DNA from: Bacteroidales bacterium UBA5548
Lineage (GTDB): Bacteria > Bacteroidota > Bacteroidia > Bacteroidales > UBA932
Assembly (NCBI GenBank): GCA_002425935.1
Contig: DINE01000014.1
Location: 1-34,602, forward strand
Direction of reading: 5' to 3'
DNA: 34,602 nucleotides
This document shows positions 1-7,459 of the stretch, piece by piece. Below the pieces are notes generated by a model, which saw only the letters and a program-made list of their open reading frames with translations, did not search any database and had not been told where the DNA came from. A program made the translations under genes and the position numbers. Each line of letters opens with the position of its first letter. Positions within the stretch are counted from its first letter, which is position 1.

Positions 1-26
1 TAGTCAGGGTTAAGCTTAAAAACTAA
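1..26 (+). CDS. 3' end of a beta-propeller-type gene, cut by the left window edge
   Basis: Only the last seven sense codons and a TAA stop (24-26) are present, reading VRVKLKN. The first 20 bases are an exact inverted match to 34019-34038, which encode the C-terminus (VRVKLKQ) of the beta-propeller-type gene at the other edge, in the same reading frame. This makes it likely that a paralogue of that gene ends here. The identification rests entirely on that match, since nothing else of the gene is in the window. Confidence 0.5.
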
Positions 27-94
27 TCAAACAGCTACACACATATCCAAAATTCCATCCACAACATAATTATTAAGACAAAAAATGAATAATT

Positions 95-110
95 TTCGTT
101 TATAAACGAA
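95..110. promoter_or_regulatory. 16-base perfect palindrome upstream of the AAA ATPase gene
   Basis: The sequence TTCGTTTATAAACGAA is a perfect inverted repeat without a spacer. It lies 31 bases before the ATG at 142 and abuts a near-consensus -7 box (TAATTTTC, 90-97, one base off TAnnTTTG). The position suits an operator for a dimeric regulator, but that role is inferred from symmetry and position only. Confidence 0.35.
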
Positions 111-141
111 TTATTTGTATATTGGTGCAAAATATTGGGCT

Positions 142-1407
142 ATGGAAGAATATTTCAAATTGCTGGGAAAGTACAACCTGTGGGGGAAAAGGTCGTTTGA
201 TTTTGGATTTAAGAGAGAAAGCTACACCCAAAAAATTATTGATTTTACAGGCACCAGACTTGTGAAAGTGCTTGTAGGGCAACGGCGTTCCGGTAAAAGC
301 TATATTTTAAGACAAGTAGCCGCGGAATTAGTTTCACAAGGAGTCAACCCGGTTAATACCCTTATTATAAACAGAGAGTTCACTGACTTCGATTTCCTTA
401 AAACCTACAAAGAGCTGGATGAGTTGATAAAAACTTATCTAACGGAGCTTAAGCCACAGGGCAGGGTTTACATTTTCATAGATGAAATTCAGAATATAGA
501 ACAATGGGAGAGGGTTGTAAATTCATACTCACAAGATTATTCAGACAGTTACGAATTGTTTATAACCGGTTCAAATTCAAAAATGTTATCCGGAGAGCTG
601 GCCACTCTGTTGTCGGGGAGATATGTTAATATTGAAATTTTCCCACTGAGCTATAGTGAGTATCTGGGAATAACCAAAAAGGAGCCGGGGCGTATTAGCT
701 ATTCCGATTATATGATTAGTGGGGGTCTGCCGGAATTATTTTTATTAAACAACCCGGAACTAAAGCAAAACTATGTATCTGCCGTCAAGGATACTGTGTT
801 GCTAAGGGATATAATCCAACGTAATAATATAAGGGAGCCAAAGTTACTTGAGGATCTCTTTGCATTCTTAGTCAACAATGCATCAAATCTTATCTCAATC
901 CCTAACATAGTTAAGTATTTTAAGAGTAAAGGAAGAAAAATAGGTTATGATATTGTCTCTACATACATTGGCTATATAGAGGATTGTTTCCTTATTCATA
1001 AGTGTGACAGGTATGACATCAAAGGTAAGGAGACTTTAACCGGCAATGCTAAATACTATGTAAATGACTTGTGTTATAAAAACTATCTATATCCGGGATT
1101 TGGATATGGCTATGGTTACCTGGTAGAGAATCTGGTTTATTTGCATTTGAAGCGGGCTGGTTTTAGTGTCTATGTAGGATCTCTCAGAGGTAAGGAGGTA
1201 GATTTTGTTGCAAAAAAGGCCGATCGCATAGTATATCTGCAGTGCTCATATATGTTAACCGACAAAGCAACAGTTGAGCGGGAGTATTCGGCTCTTGAGG
1301 CGATAGATGATAACTTTGAAAAAGTAGTGGTATCGCTTGATGATGTTGTGCTTCCTCTGCGGGGCGGAATTAAGCATGTAAGAGCATGGGAGTTGTTCAA
1401 TGAATAA
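142..1407 (+). CDS. AAA-family ATP-binding protein, DUF4143 type
   Basis: Predicted cytoplasmic P-loop ATPase of the AAA_14/DUF4143 family, common in several copies in Bacteroidales genomes; its physiological role is not established. About 421 residues from the ATG at 142. Visible features are a Walker A motif (GQRRSGKS) about 45 residues in, a Walker B motif (IFIDEIQN) near residue 115, a sensor-like ITGSNS, and a C-terminal DUF4143 region ending in an endonuclease-like fold with GKEVDFVA, resembling the E-V-D-F core of PD-(D/E)XK proteins. An in-frame TTG at 115 would add nine residues; I prefer the ATG. The gene stands alone between a beta-propeller gene end and the trpB2 unit. A 16-base palindrome precedes it. 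The family is sometimes patchily distributed, so it may be accessory, but I see no mobile element beside it. Confidence 0.85.
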   Translation: MEEYFKLLGKYNLWGKRSFDFGFKRESYTQKIIDFTGTRLVKVLVGQRRSGKSYILRQVAAELVSQGVNPVNTLIINREFTDFDFLKTYKELDELIKTYLTELKPQGRVYIFIDEIQNIEQWERVVNSYSQDYSDSYELFITGSNSKMLSGELATLLSGRYVNIEIFPLSYSEYLGITKKEPGRISYSDYMISGGLPELFLLNNPELKQNYVSAVKDTVLLRDIIQRNNIREPKLLEDLFAFLVNNASNLISIPNIVKYFKSKGRKIGYDIVSTYIGYIEDCFLIHKCDRYDIKGKETLTGNAKYYVNDLCYKNYLYPGFGYGYGYLVENLVYLHLKRAGFSVYVGSLRGKEVDFVAKKADRIVYLQCSYMLTDKATVEREYSALEAIDDNFEKVVVSLDDVVLPLRGGIKHVRAWELFNE

Positions 1408-1419
1408 TTTATCTTTAAA

Positions 1420-1446
1420 AAGACCGGCAGTATTGCTGCCGGTCTT
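1420..1446 (-). terminator. Intrinsic terminator downstream of trpB2
   Basis: An 11-base-pair perfect stem (AAGACCGGCAG with CTGCCGGTCTT) has a five-base loop. On the minus strand it is followed by a T-rich run (complement of the A-run around 1417-1421), so it fits termination of the trpB2 transcript. It could also stop the plus-strand ATPase transcript, although the T tract on that side is poor. Confidence 0.75.
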
Positions 1447-1527
1447 GCATTGCTAGCCGAATAGCTCTGTTTGTATCGTACTTCAGCCCTCTGACAAACT
1501 AAGTGTTTACCTTATTTAAGTGACTGA

Positions 1528-2814
1528 TTACAGGTAGTTTTCGTATGCACCCATGTCTAACAGGCCGTGACCGGAGAGGTTGAAGAGAATTACTTCGCTT
1601 TTTCCGCTCTCTTTTGCTTTGAGTGCCTCCCTGATGGTTGCTGCAATGGCGTGGGTTGACTCGGGTGCAGGAATTATGCCCTCTGTTTTTGCAAAGAGGA
1701 GGCCGGCCTTAAAGGTCTCTTCCTGTTCAATAGCACATGAGTTGATGTAACCGTCGGATTTGAGCTGGCTTACGAGCTGCCCACCGCCGTGGTAGCGAAG
1801 CCCGGCTGCGTGAATCTGTTCGGGTTGAAAGTCGTGGCCAAGGGTGTACATTGGTATGAGGGGGGTCATGCCGGCTGTGTCGCCAAAATCGTATTCCAGT
1901 TTGCCACGTGTAAGCTTAGGGCATGCGGCGGGCTCTGCTGCAATAAATTGGGTTGGAGTTCCGTCTGTGAGTCTGTGTCTCAGGAAAGGAAACGCAATTC
2001 CTGAGAAGTTTGAACCTCCTCCAAAGCAGGCAATTACCTTATCCGGATACTCTCCTGCCATTGCCATCTGTTTCTCTGCCTCAAGGCCAATGATTGTCTG
2101 GTGTAAAAGCACGTGGTTGAGAACGCTTCCAAGAGTGTATCGTGTATCTGGGGTGGTTACGGCCATCTCTACTGCCTCAGAGATTGCCATTCCAAGGCTT
2201 CCTCCACATGTGGGATCTGCGGCCAGCACTTTTCTGCCATATTCGGTCAGGTTGGTTGGTGATGGATGAACCTGTCCGCCGTAACTGTTAATCACTATTT
2301 TTCTGTATGGCTTCTGTTCAAAGCTGCGCTTTACCATAAATACAACCAGATCAATCCCGAAATACTGGCAGGCAATGCTCATTGCAGAGCCCCACTGGCC
2401 TGCTCCTGTCTCTGTGGTGAGTTTCTTGATTCCCTGTTTGTTGTTGTAATATGCCTGGGCAATTGCCGTGTTGAGCTTGTGTGAACCCACCGGACTTACA
2501 CTTTCGTTTTTGAAAAAGATCTTTGCAGGTGTGTCAAGTGCCTTTTCGAGAGCTGTGGCTCTGACCAGAGGTGTGGGTCTGTATATTTTGTATAGTTTTA
2601 TTACCTCTTCGGGGATATCTATCCATCGCTCAGCAGAGAATTCCTGTTCTACCAGATCTTTTGCAAACAGCCCCTCCATTTCAAGGGGTTGCAGAGGTTC
2701 TTTGGTTTGTGGATTCAAAAGTGGTTTGGGTCTGTTGGGCATATCTGCCACAATGTTATACCACCGTTGAGGAATTTCGCTTTCGCTTAACTGGAACTTT
2801 TTGGTTGTCTTCAT
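1528..2814 (-). CDS. trpB2: Tryptophan synthase beta chain-like protein, TrpB2 type
   Basis: PLP enzyme expected to condense indole with serine to give tryptophan. At 428 residues it is longer than classical TrpB and has the extended N-terminus (about 75 residues before the YRPTPL segment) typical of the TrpB2 subgroup. The PLP-binding lysine is K113 in VGSHKLN. The TETGAGQWG segment (134-142) and the phosphate-binding GGGSN (265-269) are intact. No trpA or other trp gene is adjacent, so it may act as a stand-alone indole-salvaging enzyme or supplement a trp operon elsewhere. Expression should respond to tryptophan: a leader peptide with three Trp codons and an intrinsic terminator precede it on the same strand (2840-2991), which supports a tryptophan-related role independently of homology. 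The ATG at 2814 follows the terminator by about 25 bases. Confidence 0.93.
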   Translation of the reverse strand: MKTTKKFQLSESEIPQRWYNIVADMPNRPKPLLNPQTKEPLQPLEMEGLFAKDLVEQEFSAERWIDIPEEVIKLYKIYRPTPLVRATALEKALDTPAKIFFKNESVSPVGSHKLNTAIAQAYYNNKQGIKKLTTETGAGQWGSAMSIACQYFGIDLVVFMVKRSFEQKPYRKIVINSYGGQVHPSPTNLTEYGRKVLAADPTCGGSLGMAISEAVEMAVTTPDTRYTLGSVLNHVLLHQTIIGLEAEKQMAMAGEYPDKVIACFGGGSNFSGIAFPFLRHRLTDGTPTQFIAAEPAACPKLTRGKLEYDFGDTAGMTPLIPMYTLGHDFQPEQIHAAGLRYHGGGQLVSQLKSDGYINSCAIEQEETFKAGLLFAKTEGIIPAPESTHAIAATIREALKAKESGKSEVILFNLSGHGLLDMGAYENYL

Positions 2815-2839
2815 CGCTAAAGAGATATTAATTGTGAAT

Positions 2840-2874
2840 AAAAAAAGAGGCCCGATGCGTGAGCATCGGACCTC
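2840..2874 (-). terminator. Attenuator (intrinsic terminator) in the trpB2 leader
   Basis: In the minus-strand RNA a 12-base-pair stem forms, with one G-U pair: GAGGUCCGAUGC pairs with GCAUCGGGCCUC around the four-base loop UCAC. Seven uridines follow directly (complement of A2840-A2846). This is a canonical Rho-independent terminator placed between the leader peptide and trpB2, so transcription would stop before the structural gene unless the hairpin is prevented from forming. Confidence 0.92.
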
Positions 2875-2955
2875 GTGTATTTGTTAAATTATTATTAATC
2901 TAATTCTGGCTTAACATACATATAGGGGTGAACTCACAAATCGTTTTGATTTGTG
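2863..2955 (-). promoter_or_regulatory. Alternative RNA hairpins of the Trp attenuator
   Basis: Region 1 (CACAAAUC, 2955-2948) lies directly after the three Trp codons. Region 2 (GAUUUGUG, 2942-2935) pairs with region 1 perfectly over eight bases with a five-base loop, giving the pause hairpin. Region 2 can instead pair with CACGAGGUC (2877-2869) through eight pairs, two of them G-U, with one bulged G; this segment includes the first six bases of the terminator's 5' arm. A ribosome stalled on the Trp codons would cover region 1 and free region 2 to act as antiterminator. An outer pairing AACAUACA (2976-2969) with UGUAUGUU (2920-2913) is also possible. The pairings are seen in the sequence; the switching is inferred. 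Confidence 0.8.
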
Positions 2956-2991
2956 CCACCACCACATTTGTATGTTCAGATTTCTTTTCAT
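2911..2991 (-). CDS. trpL: Trp leader peptide, 26 codons
   Basis: Short ORF starting ATG (2991) and ending TAA (2911-2913). Its first 17 residues are MKRNLNIQMWWWHKSKR: three consecutive Trp codons at positions 10-12, where random occurrence is very unlikely. It begins about 13 bases after the -7 box and precedes an intrinsic terminator and trpB2. The stall codons sit immediately before the 5' arm of an 8-base-pair hairpin, as expected for ribosome-mediated attenuation. The product itself probably has no function beyond sensing charged tRNA-Trp. It is named trpL for its role; I do not recognise the peptide as a known family member. Confidence 0.9.
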   Translation of the reverse strand: MKRNLNIQMWWWHKSKRFVSSPLYVC

Positions 2992-3003
2992 TGTTTAACG
3001 GGG

Positions 3004-3011
3004 CAAAAGTA
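3004..3011 (-). promoter_or_regulatory. -7 promoter box of the trpL-trpB2 unit
   Basis: The minus strand reads TACTTTTG, a full match to the Bacteroidetes -7 consensus TAnnTTTG. Transcription would begin about 7 bases downstream, leaving a leader of only a few bases before the trpL ATG at 2991. I see no convincing -33 element. Confidence 0.65.
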
Positions 3012-3050
3012 TAAAAAAATGGTTACGGTTGATAACTTTTTTTAAATAAT

Positions 3051-3950
3051 TTAACATTTTTTTATTGCCTTCACTATTCTCTCCTTTCCAAAAAGGTCTT
3101 TAATTATCTCAATTTCTGTAAAGTAATCGTCAGAAAAAAGCTCTGCCGTTTGCCTTCCGAATTGTTCGTTAATCTCCGTAAAAATTGCTCCTCCCGGCTT
3201 TAGCTTTTGTACTGCAAGGGAGGCAAGGGCCTTGTAAAAGAGCAGAGGATTATAATCGGGAACAAAGAGTGCCAGGTGAGGTTCGTATTCAGTCACATTT
3301 GGCCTCATCATCTTTTGCTCAGATTCTGTTACATAAGGGGGGTTGCTTACAATGAGATCGAATTGCCCTTGCATTGAGACAAATTTATTGGTCAACAGAT
3401 CGGGAGCCTGTTCAGGGGCAGATTTTAGCAGATCGTACTTGAAAATGAAATGCCGGGAAGAGGGTTTAAGGTTCTCTGAAGTGACTTCAAGTGCATCTGA
3501 AGAGATATCACATGCAAAGAGAGAAGCATCAGGGAACTTTGCCGAAAGGGCAGCTGCAATACAGCCGGACCCACATGCGGCATCAAGAATATTTACCGAA
3601 GCATACTGTTTTTCCGAATCAATAAGGTATTGTGATGCTGCAAGAACAAGCTCTTCGGTCTCTGGTCTGGGGATTAATACACCTTCGCGTACCACAATTT
3701 TTAGTCCGCAAAATTCCTGATAACCAATTACATACTGCAAGGGGCGGGCGGCAGCAAGTTGCTGCAGAGCACTTTCGAGCTGCAACAGATGTTCCGGAGC
3801 AATTGCGCCAAAGGGCTCAACAAACGGCTCATAAGAGCTTATCCCGCAAAAGTGCTCCAATAGCCTTACGGCTATCGCCCGCCCCTCCTCATTCGGATAG
3901 AGGTGTGACAGACGCGCCTTTGTCAGTTCTATAAACTCTTTGTAAACCAA
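3051..3950 (-). CDS. prmC: Peptide chain release factor N5-glutamine methyltransferase
   Basis: SAM-dependent methyltransferase that modifies the glutamine of the GGQ motif in release factors RF1 and RF2. The 299-residue protein has the PrmC/HemK layout: an N-terminal helical domain, the segment IPRPETEELV (93-102), SAM motif I DAACGSGCIA (123-132) and the substrate-binding NPPY (203-206). The start is a TTG at 3950. An in-frame TAA lies only two codons upstream (3957-3959) and no in-frame ATG occurs for almost 200 codons, so a non-ATG start is forced unless the sequence has an error. It lies 60 bases downstream of the metallophosphoesterase gene on the same strand, possibly in one transcript, and I see no -7 box of its own. 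Confidence 0.95.
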   Translation of the reverse strand: MVYKEFIELTKARLSHLYPNEEGRAIAVRLLEHFCGISSYEPFVEPFGAIAPEHLLQLESALQQLAAARPLQYVIGYQEFCGLKIVVREGVLIPRPETEELVLAASQYLIDSEKQYASVNILDAACGSGCIAAALSAKFPDASLFACDISSDALEVTSENLKPSSRHFIFKYDLLKSAPEQAPDLLTNKFVSMQGQFDLIVSNPPYVTESEQKMMRPNVTEYEPHLALFVPDYNPLLFYKALASLAVQKLKPGGAIFTEINEQFGRQTAELFSDDYFTEIEIIKDLFGKERIVKAIKKC

Positions 3951-4010
3951 TTGATTTTATTTTTAACCTGTAGTTACTCTGCTTTATAAATTGTACCTTC
4001 TTTGAATATG

Positions 4011-6413
4011 TTAAATTTTAATCGCCCACAAATTACCACCAAGATCAGAAAAATATAGGGTGTTATTTTCATTCACAATATTGCCCAATATGGGAGATCC
4101 GATATTTATTCTCCATCTGAATACACCTGTCTTTGCATCAACACTGTACAGGTATCCGTCATTTGCACCAAAGTAGATAATATTATCAAGCAATAGCGCG
4201 CCGCTCTCAACGGTCATCTGAAAGTCCTTTGTGTATGGCGCGGTGTAGATCAGCCCCGGATTTGTCTTAAAGTTCCACAACTCTTTGTAACCATTCTCAC
4301 GGTCAAATGCAACAACCCCTTTGTCAGTTGTTCCAACCACAAAAAGTTTGTCTGTTACAACCGGGCGGGAGTTATTGTTTATGGTGTAGTTAATCTTGTG
4401 TTTTAGATGCTCCTCTCCTGTTTTTGGGTCAATCTCCATAATATAATCTGGTGATGCATAGTAGAATTTACCCTTAAAGTGTACAGGCGAGTTGTCTGCA
4501 ATCCTTGTGTCATCATCACGTTTCTGCCAAAGAAGATCACCTGTTTTGGCATCGTGGGCAAACCTTCCAGTCCAGTAAGCAGCAGTCAGCAAAACTCCCG
4601 ATTCAGGCTCAACAATTGGAGATGATGTTGTACAAACCCCACCCCTCCAGAAGGTGTTCTTCCAGATAACATCACCACTCTTTGCATCAAGAGCAGTAAG
4701 ATAATGGCCGTGACCGGCATAGACCACGCCATTGTGCACAGTCACGCCCTGATTATATGTAGGGTGAAGCTCTCTCTCCCTTAATTTTTTGCTCCACACT
4801 ATATCCCCTGTAAGGCCGTTTACCGCATAGAGAGTACCCTCAACATCACAAGTAAAGATTACCCCATCAAACAATGCCATATTGTTTTTAATCGAGTTAT
4901 TTATGGCTCTCCTCCATGCAACTTTACCGCTCGCTTTATCAACTGCAATAATTGCACTGCCCCCTCTGCCATTGTCATCATACGTTGTCGTTATAACCAA
5001 CTCTCCGGTAATAACAGGAGAGGTCATAAAGGTGTTAAAACCGTTTGATGAAACCCACTCTACCCTTCTTGGAAAGTGCTCCTCTTCATCGATTGCTTTT
5101 ACCCTTGAATTAGCAATATTCCCGTTGGCAAAACGAACTCTGAGGTTCAGCCCCTTTTCGGAAGTGCCCGTTTTATCATCAATTGATACCCCTTTAATCT
5201 TGCCCCTCCAGCTCCAGTCACTAACTCTTTCCAGCGGATACTCACCGCTCTCCGAAACAACTGTAACACTCTCCGTTTCGTATGCAGTATCATAAACATT
5301 TGCAACAACTTCCACACTCTTGTTTTGCCCCATAAACCAGCCGGCAACAGCATGATTTTTAAGTGATGCAAGGCGAATTTCAGATGAGATATCACCTTCG
5401 CGGGTAATGGAGATCACTCTGAAAGAGGATGGTGTGTGGTCGATGCCTCCCTTGTTGGGCGACATTGAGCAGATTGTTGTAACGCCTGTTTTTTCCGATT
5501 TTTCAAAGAGGTTAACATGATAGTGAGCGTAGAGGTACGCCTTGAGGTTGTATTTAAGGAGGTCAACTGATACACTCTCTCCCTTGAGTTTAAAATCATC
5601 TGCATATCCCACAAAATGGTGGTCGATAAGCACTACCGGGGTGCCCGGCTTTACAGCCTCAAGGTCTTTTATCATCCATGAGTAAATATCATCTGCAGTA
5701 TAAGAAGGCTTTCTGTCGCCATAAATAACAGGAATATTTACAAAGTGAACCCCCTTACTGTTAAACGAATACCATACGGGGCCAAATAGCTTTTCATAAA
5801 GCTCCTCTCCGTATTCGCCGTCAACAAGGTCGTGATTCCCCAGCGAATAGACTGCTCTTACACCAAGTTTTTCGGTTGTGAGCTCCCTTGAATGGAATTT
5901 AAGACCGTTTTCATAACATATATCTCCGTTAAAAAGCACAAAATCAGGTTTATTAAAAGCTACATAGTCCTTTAAAACCTCAACCCAATCTTTATGAATT
6001 CTGGCCTCGGTATCCCCAAGGTGCAAAAAACTGAGCACACCCGGCGAATCCTTTTCTACTCTGAACTGAACATTTAACAGGTCCACTTTTGTGCCTCTCT
6101 TTTGTTGCATTACAGACAGTGGCACGTAGAAAGAGCCCTTTTGACGGAATCCGTCAGGAGTAGTCATAAAGACAAATCGGCTCCTCTCTACGGTTGTAAT
6201 CCTGAACTCCCCCTTACTGTTGCTTTTTACAATATTGAATCCGTCCGAAATTACTACATCGGCAACACCTCTGCCCCTTTCGTCAGTAACTCTGCCCGAA
6301 ACAACCTCACCCTTTGATTGCGAAGGGCGGGCGGCTGTAGCAGATTCCGGATTGATAACGGAAGCAGCAAATGTGATTGCAGTAATTAAAACATAAGAGA
6401 AAAATCTTTTCAT
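4011..6413 (-). CDS. Secreted metallophosphoesterase fused to a PQQ-type beta-propeller
   Basis: An 800-residue exported protein. It has a signal peptide (MKRFFSYVLITAITFAAS), a carboxypeptidase-regulatory-like beta domain (about 35-115), a calcineurin-like phosphoesterase domain (about 125-340), a C-terminal phosphoesterase accessory domain (about 340-450), and an eight-bladed PQQ/BamB-like propeller (about 455-800) with repeats such as LYAVNGLTGDIVW and LTALDAKSGDVIW. Metal-site motifs seen are NGD (162-164), GNHD (192-195), DHH (264-266) and HYH (297-299). The first motif, normally D-x-H, reads D-T-E (133-135), so one metal ligand may differ. The substrate is unknown. It probably acts in the periplasm or at the cell surface. 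It is separated from upstream ddl by that gene's terminator and has its own candidate -7 box. Confidence 0.87.
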   Translation of the reverse strand: MKRFFSYVLITAITFAASVINPESATAARPSQSKGEVVSGRVTDERGRGVADVVISDGFNIVKSNSKGEFRITTVERSRFVFMTTPDGFRQKGSFYVPLSVMQQKRGTKVDLLNVQFRVEKDSPGVLSFLHLGDTEARIHKDWVEVLKDYVAFNKPDFVLFNGDICYENGLKFHSRELTTEKLGVRAVYSLGNHDLVDGEYGEELYEKLFGPVWYSFNSKGVHFVNIPVIYGDRKPSYTADDIYSWMIKDLEAVKPGTPVVLIDHHFVGYADDFKLKGESVSVDLLKYNLKAYLYAHYHVNLFEKSEKTGVTTICSMSPNKGGIDHTPSSFRVISITREGDISSEIRLASLKNHAVAGWFMGQNKSVEVVANVYDTAYETESVTVVSESGEYPLERVSDWSWRGKIKGVSIDDKTGTSEKGLNLRVRFANGNIANSRVKAIDEEEHFPRRVEWVSSNGFNTFMTSPVITGELVITTTYDDNGRGGSAIIAVDKASGKVAWRRAINNSIKNNMALFDGVIFTCDVEGTLYAVNGLTGDIVWSKKLRERELHPTYNQGVTVHNGVVYAGHGHYLTALDAKSGDVIWKNTFWRGGVCTTSSPIVEPESGVLLTAAYWTGRFAHDAKTGDLLWQKRDDDTRIADNSPVHFKGKFYYASPDYIMEIDPKTGEEHLKHKINYTINNNSRPVVTDKLFVVGTTDKGVVAFDRENGYKELWNFKTNPGLIYTAPYTKDFQMTVESGALLLDNIIYFGANDGYLYSVDAKTGVFRWRINIGSPILGNIVNENNTLYFSDLGGNLWAIKI

Positions 6414-6432
6414 AGCACAAAGAATTAGTAAT

Positions 6433-6440
6433 CAAAAATA
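6433..6440 (-). promoter_or_regulatory. Candidate -7 box for the metallophosphoesterase gene
   Basis: The minus strand reads TATTTTTG, matching TAnnTTTG, 20 bases before the ATG at 6413 and just downstream of the ddl terminator. A minus-strand TTGGG at 6462-6466 is spaced by 21 bases and could be the -33 element. Confidence 0.5.
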
Positions 6441-6446
6441 ACCACG

Positions 6447-6477
6447 AAAAAAAACCAACTACCCAAGCAGTTGGTTT
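6447..6477 (-). terminator. Intrinsic terminator overlapping the 3' end of ddl
   Basis: On the minus strand AAACCAACT pairs with AGTTGGTTT around an eight-base loop, and the stem runs into a tract of eight T (complement of 6447-6454). The ddl stop codon (6459-6461) lies inside the 3' arm, so the last codons of ddl also encode the terminator. Confidence 0.8.
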
Positions 6478-7442
6478 AAAAACTCCCGGATAGTCATCCC
6501 CGCCGCCCGCACCTGTTGAGGCACAAGGCTCATCTCGGTCATCCCCGGAACGGTATTAATCTCCAGGAAGAAGATCTCATCGCCCCTAATAATGTAATCA
6601 ACCCTTACAACACCCTTACATCCAAGGTATTTGTATATTTTACGAGAGACCTCAACTATTCTGTCGCTTAACTCGACGGAGATCTCAGCAGGGCAAATCT
6701 CCCTTGAAGCCCCAAGGTATTTTGCCTCGTAGTCAAAAAATTCATTATTGGAAATAATCTCAGTAACAGGTAGTTTAACCAACTCTCCCTCATATTCATA
6801 CACACCGTTGGTCATCTCCCTTCCCTGAATGTACTCCTCAACCAGAACACTATCATCCTCCTTGAATGCACTCTCTATCGCATCATTCAGATCCTCAAGC
6901 CTTTTAACCTTTGTAACACCAAAGCTGCTACCGCCGTTATTGGGCTTTACGAAGAGCGGCAGCCCAAGTTTTGCAACAATATCGTAGGCATTGTAGCTGT
7001 CACCCCTTCTTATAAACTGCTCTCTGGCAAGGTTTACACCCGTGTCACGCAAATAACATTTACAGGCATACTTGTCAAACGAGATTGCAGAGACTGTTGC
7101 CGAACATGTAGTAAACTTCATCCCGATCATCTCAAAATAGGCTTGTAAAAGACCATTCTCTCCCGGAGTACCGTGAATCATAATAAGAGCCTTGTCAAAC
7201 TTAACCCTTCTGCCCCCAATCCCCGACTCATCAGGAATTACAAATGAGAAATCAGCCTTATCTATAAGGTAGCTTTTATCCTCTGAATACAAAACCTTCC
7301 AGTCTGCACCCCTCATTAAAACCTCGTAAACCAGATATCTCTCTCTGTCAAGATGCCCAGCAATATGCTTTCCGCTCTTTATTGAAACCTCATACTCCGA
7401 AGAGTCTCCCCCGTATATGAGCGCAATTGTCTTTTTTGTCAT
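6459..7442 (-). CDS. ddl: D-alanine--D-alanine ligase
   Basis: ATP-grasp enzyme that joins two D-alanines for the peptidoglycan stem peptide, in the cytoplasm. At 327 residues it is of normal length. Family features are the N-terminal IALIYGGDSSEYEVS, the substrate loop IHGTPGENG, FVKPNNGGSSFGV, and the C-terminal metal-binding LEINTVPGMTE. It starts 17 bases downstream of the class A penicillin-binding protein gene and is probably cotranscribed with it, linking precursor supply to polymerisation. The transcript should end at a terminator that overlaps the stop codon. Confidence 0.97.
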   Translation of the reverse strand: MTKKTIALIYGGDSSEYEVSIKSGKHIAGHLDRERYLVYEVLMRGADWKVLYSEDKSYLIDKADFSFVIPDESGIGGRRVKFDKALIMIHGTPGENGLLQAYFEMIGMKFTTCSATVSAISFDKYACKCYLRDTGVNLAREQFIRRGDSYNAYDIVAKLGLPLFVKPNNGGSSFGVTKVKRLEDLNDAIESAFKEDDSVLVEEYIQGREMTNGVYEYEGELVKLPVTEIISNNEFFDYEAKYLGASREICPAEISVELSDRIVEVSRKIYKYLGCKGVVRVDYIIRGDEIFFLEINTVPGMTEMSLVPQQVRAAGMTIREFLNQLLG

Positions 7443-7459
7443 AAATTTAAAAACCGTAA

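Noticed and set aside
142..1407. DUF4143 ATPase as part of a defence or mobile system
   Set aside because: No partner genes, recombinase, repeats or toxin-antitoxin pair lie beside it; a lone ATPase of this common family is not evidence for a system.
1844..2269. Plus-strand open frame of 141 codons inside trpB2
   Set aside because: Antisense shadow of a highly conserved enzyme gene.
1528..2814. Classical TrpB1 assignment
   Set aside because: The long N-terminal extension, total length and absence of trpA fit TrpB2; the difference rests on remembered family features and would be settled by a tree.
4882..5295. Plus-strand open frame of 137 codons inside the metallophosphoesterase gene
   Set aside because: Antisense to a well-supported coding sequence, low-complexity translation rich in Ser, Thr and Leu, no promoter.
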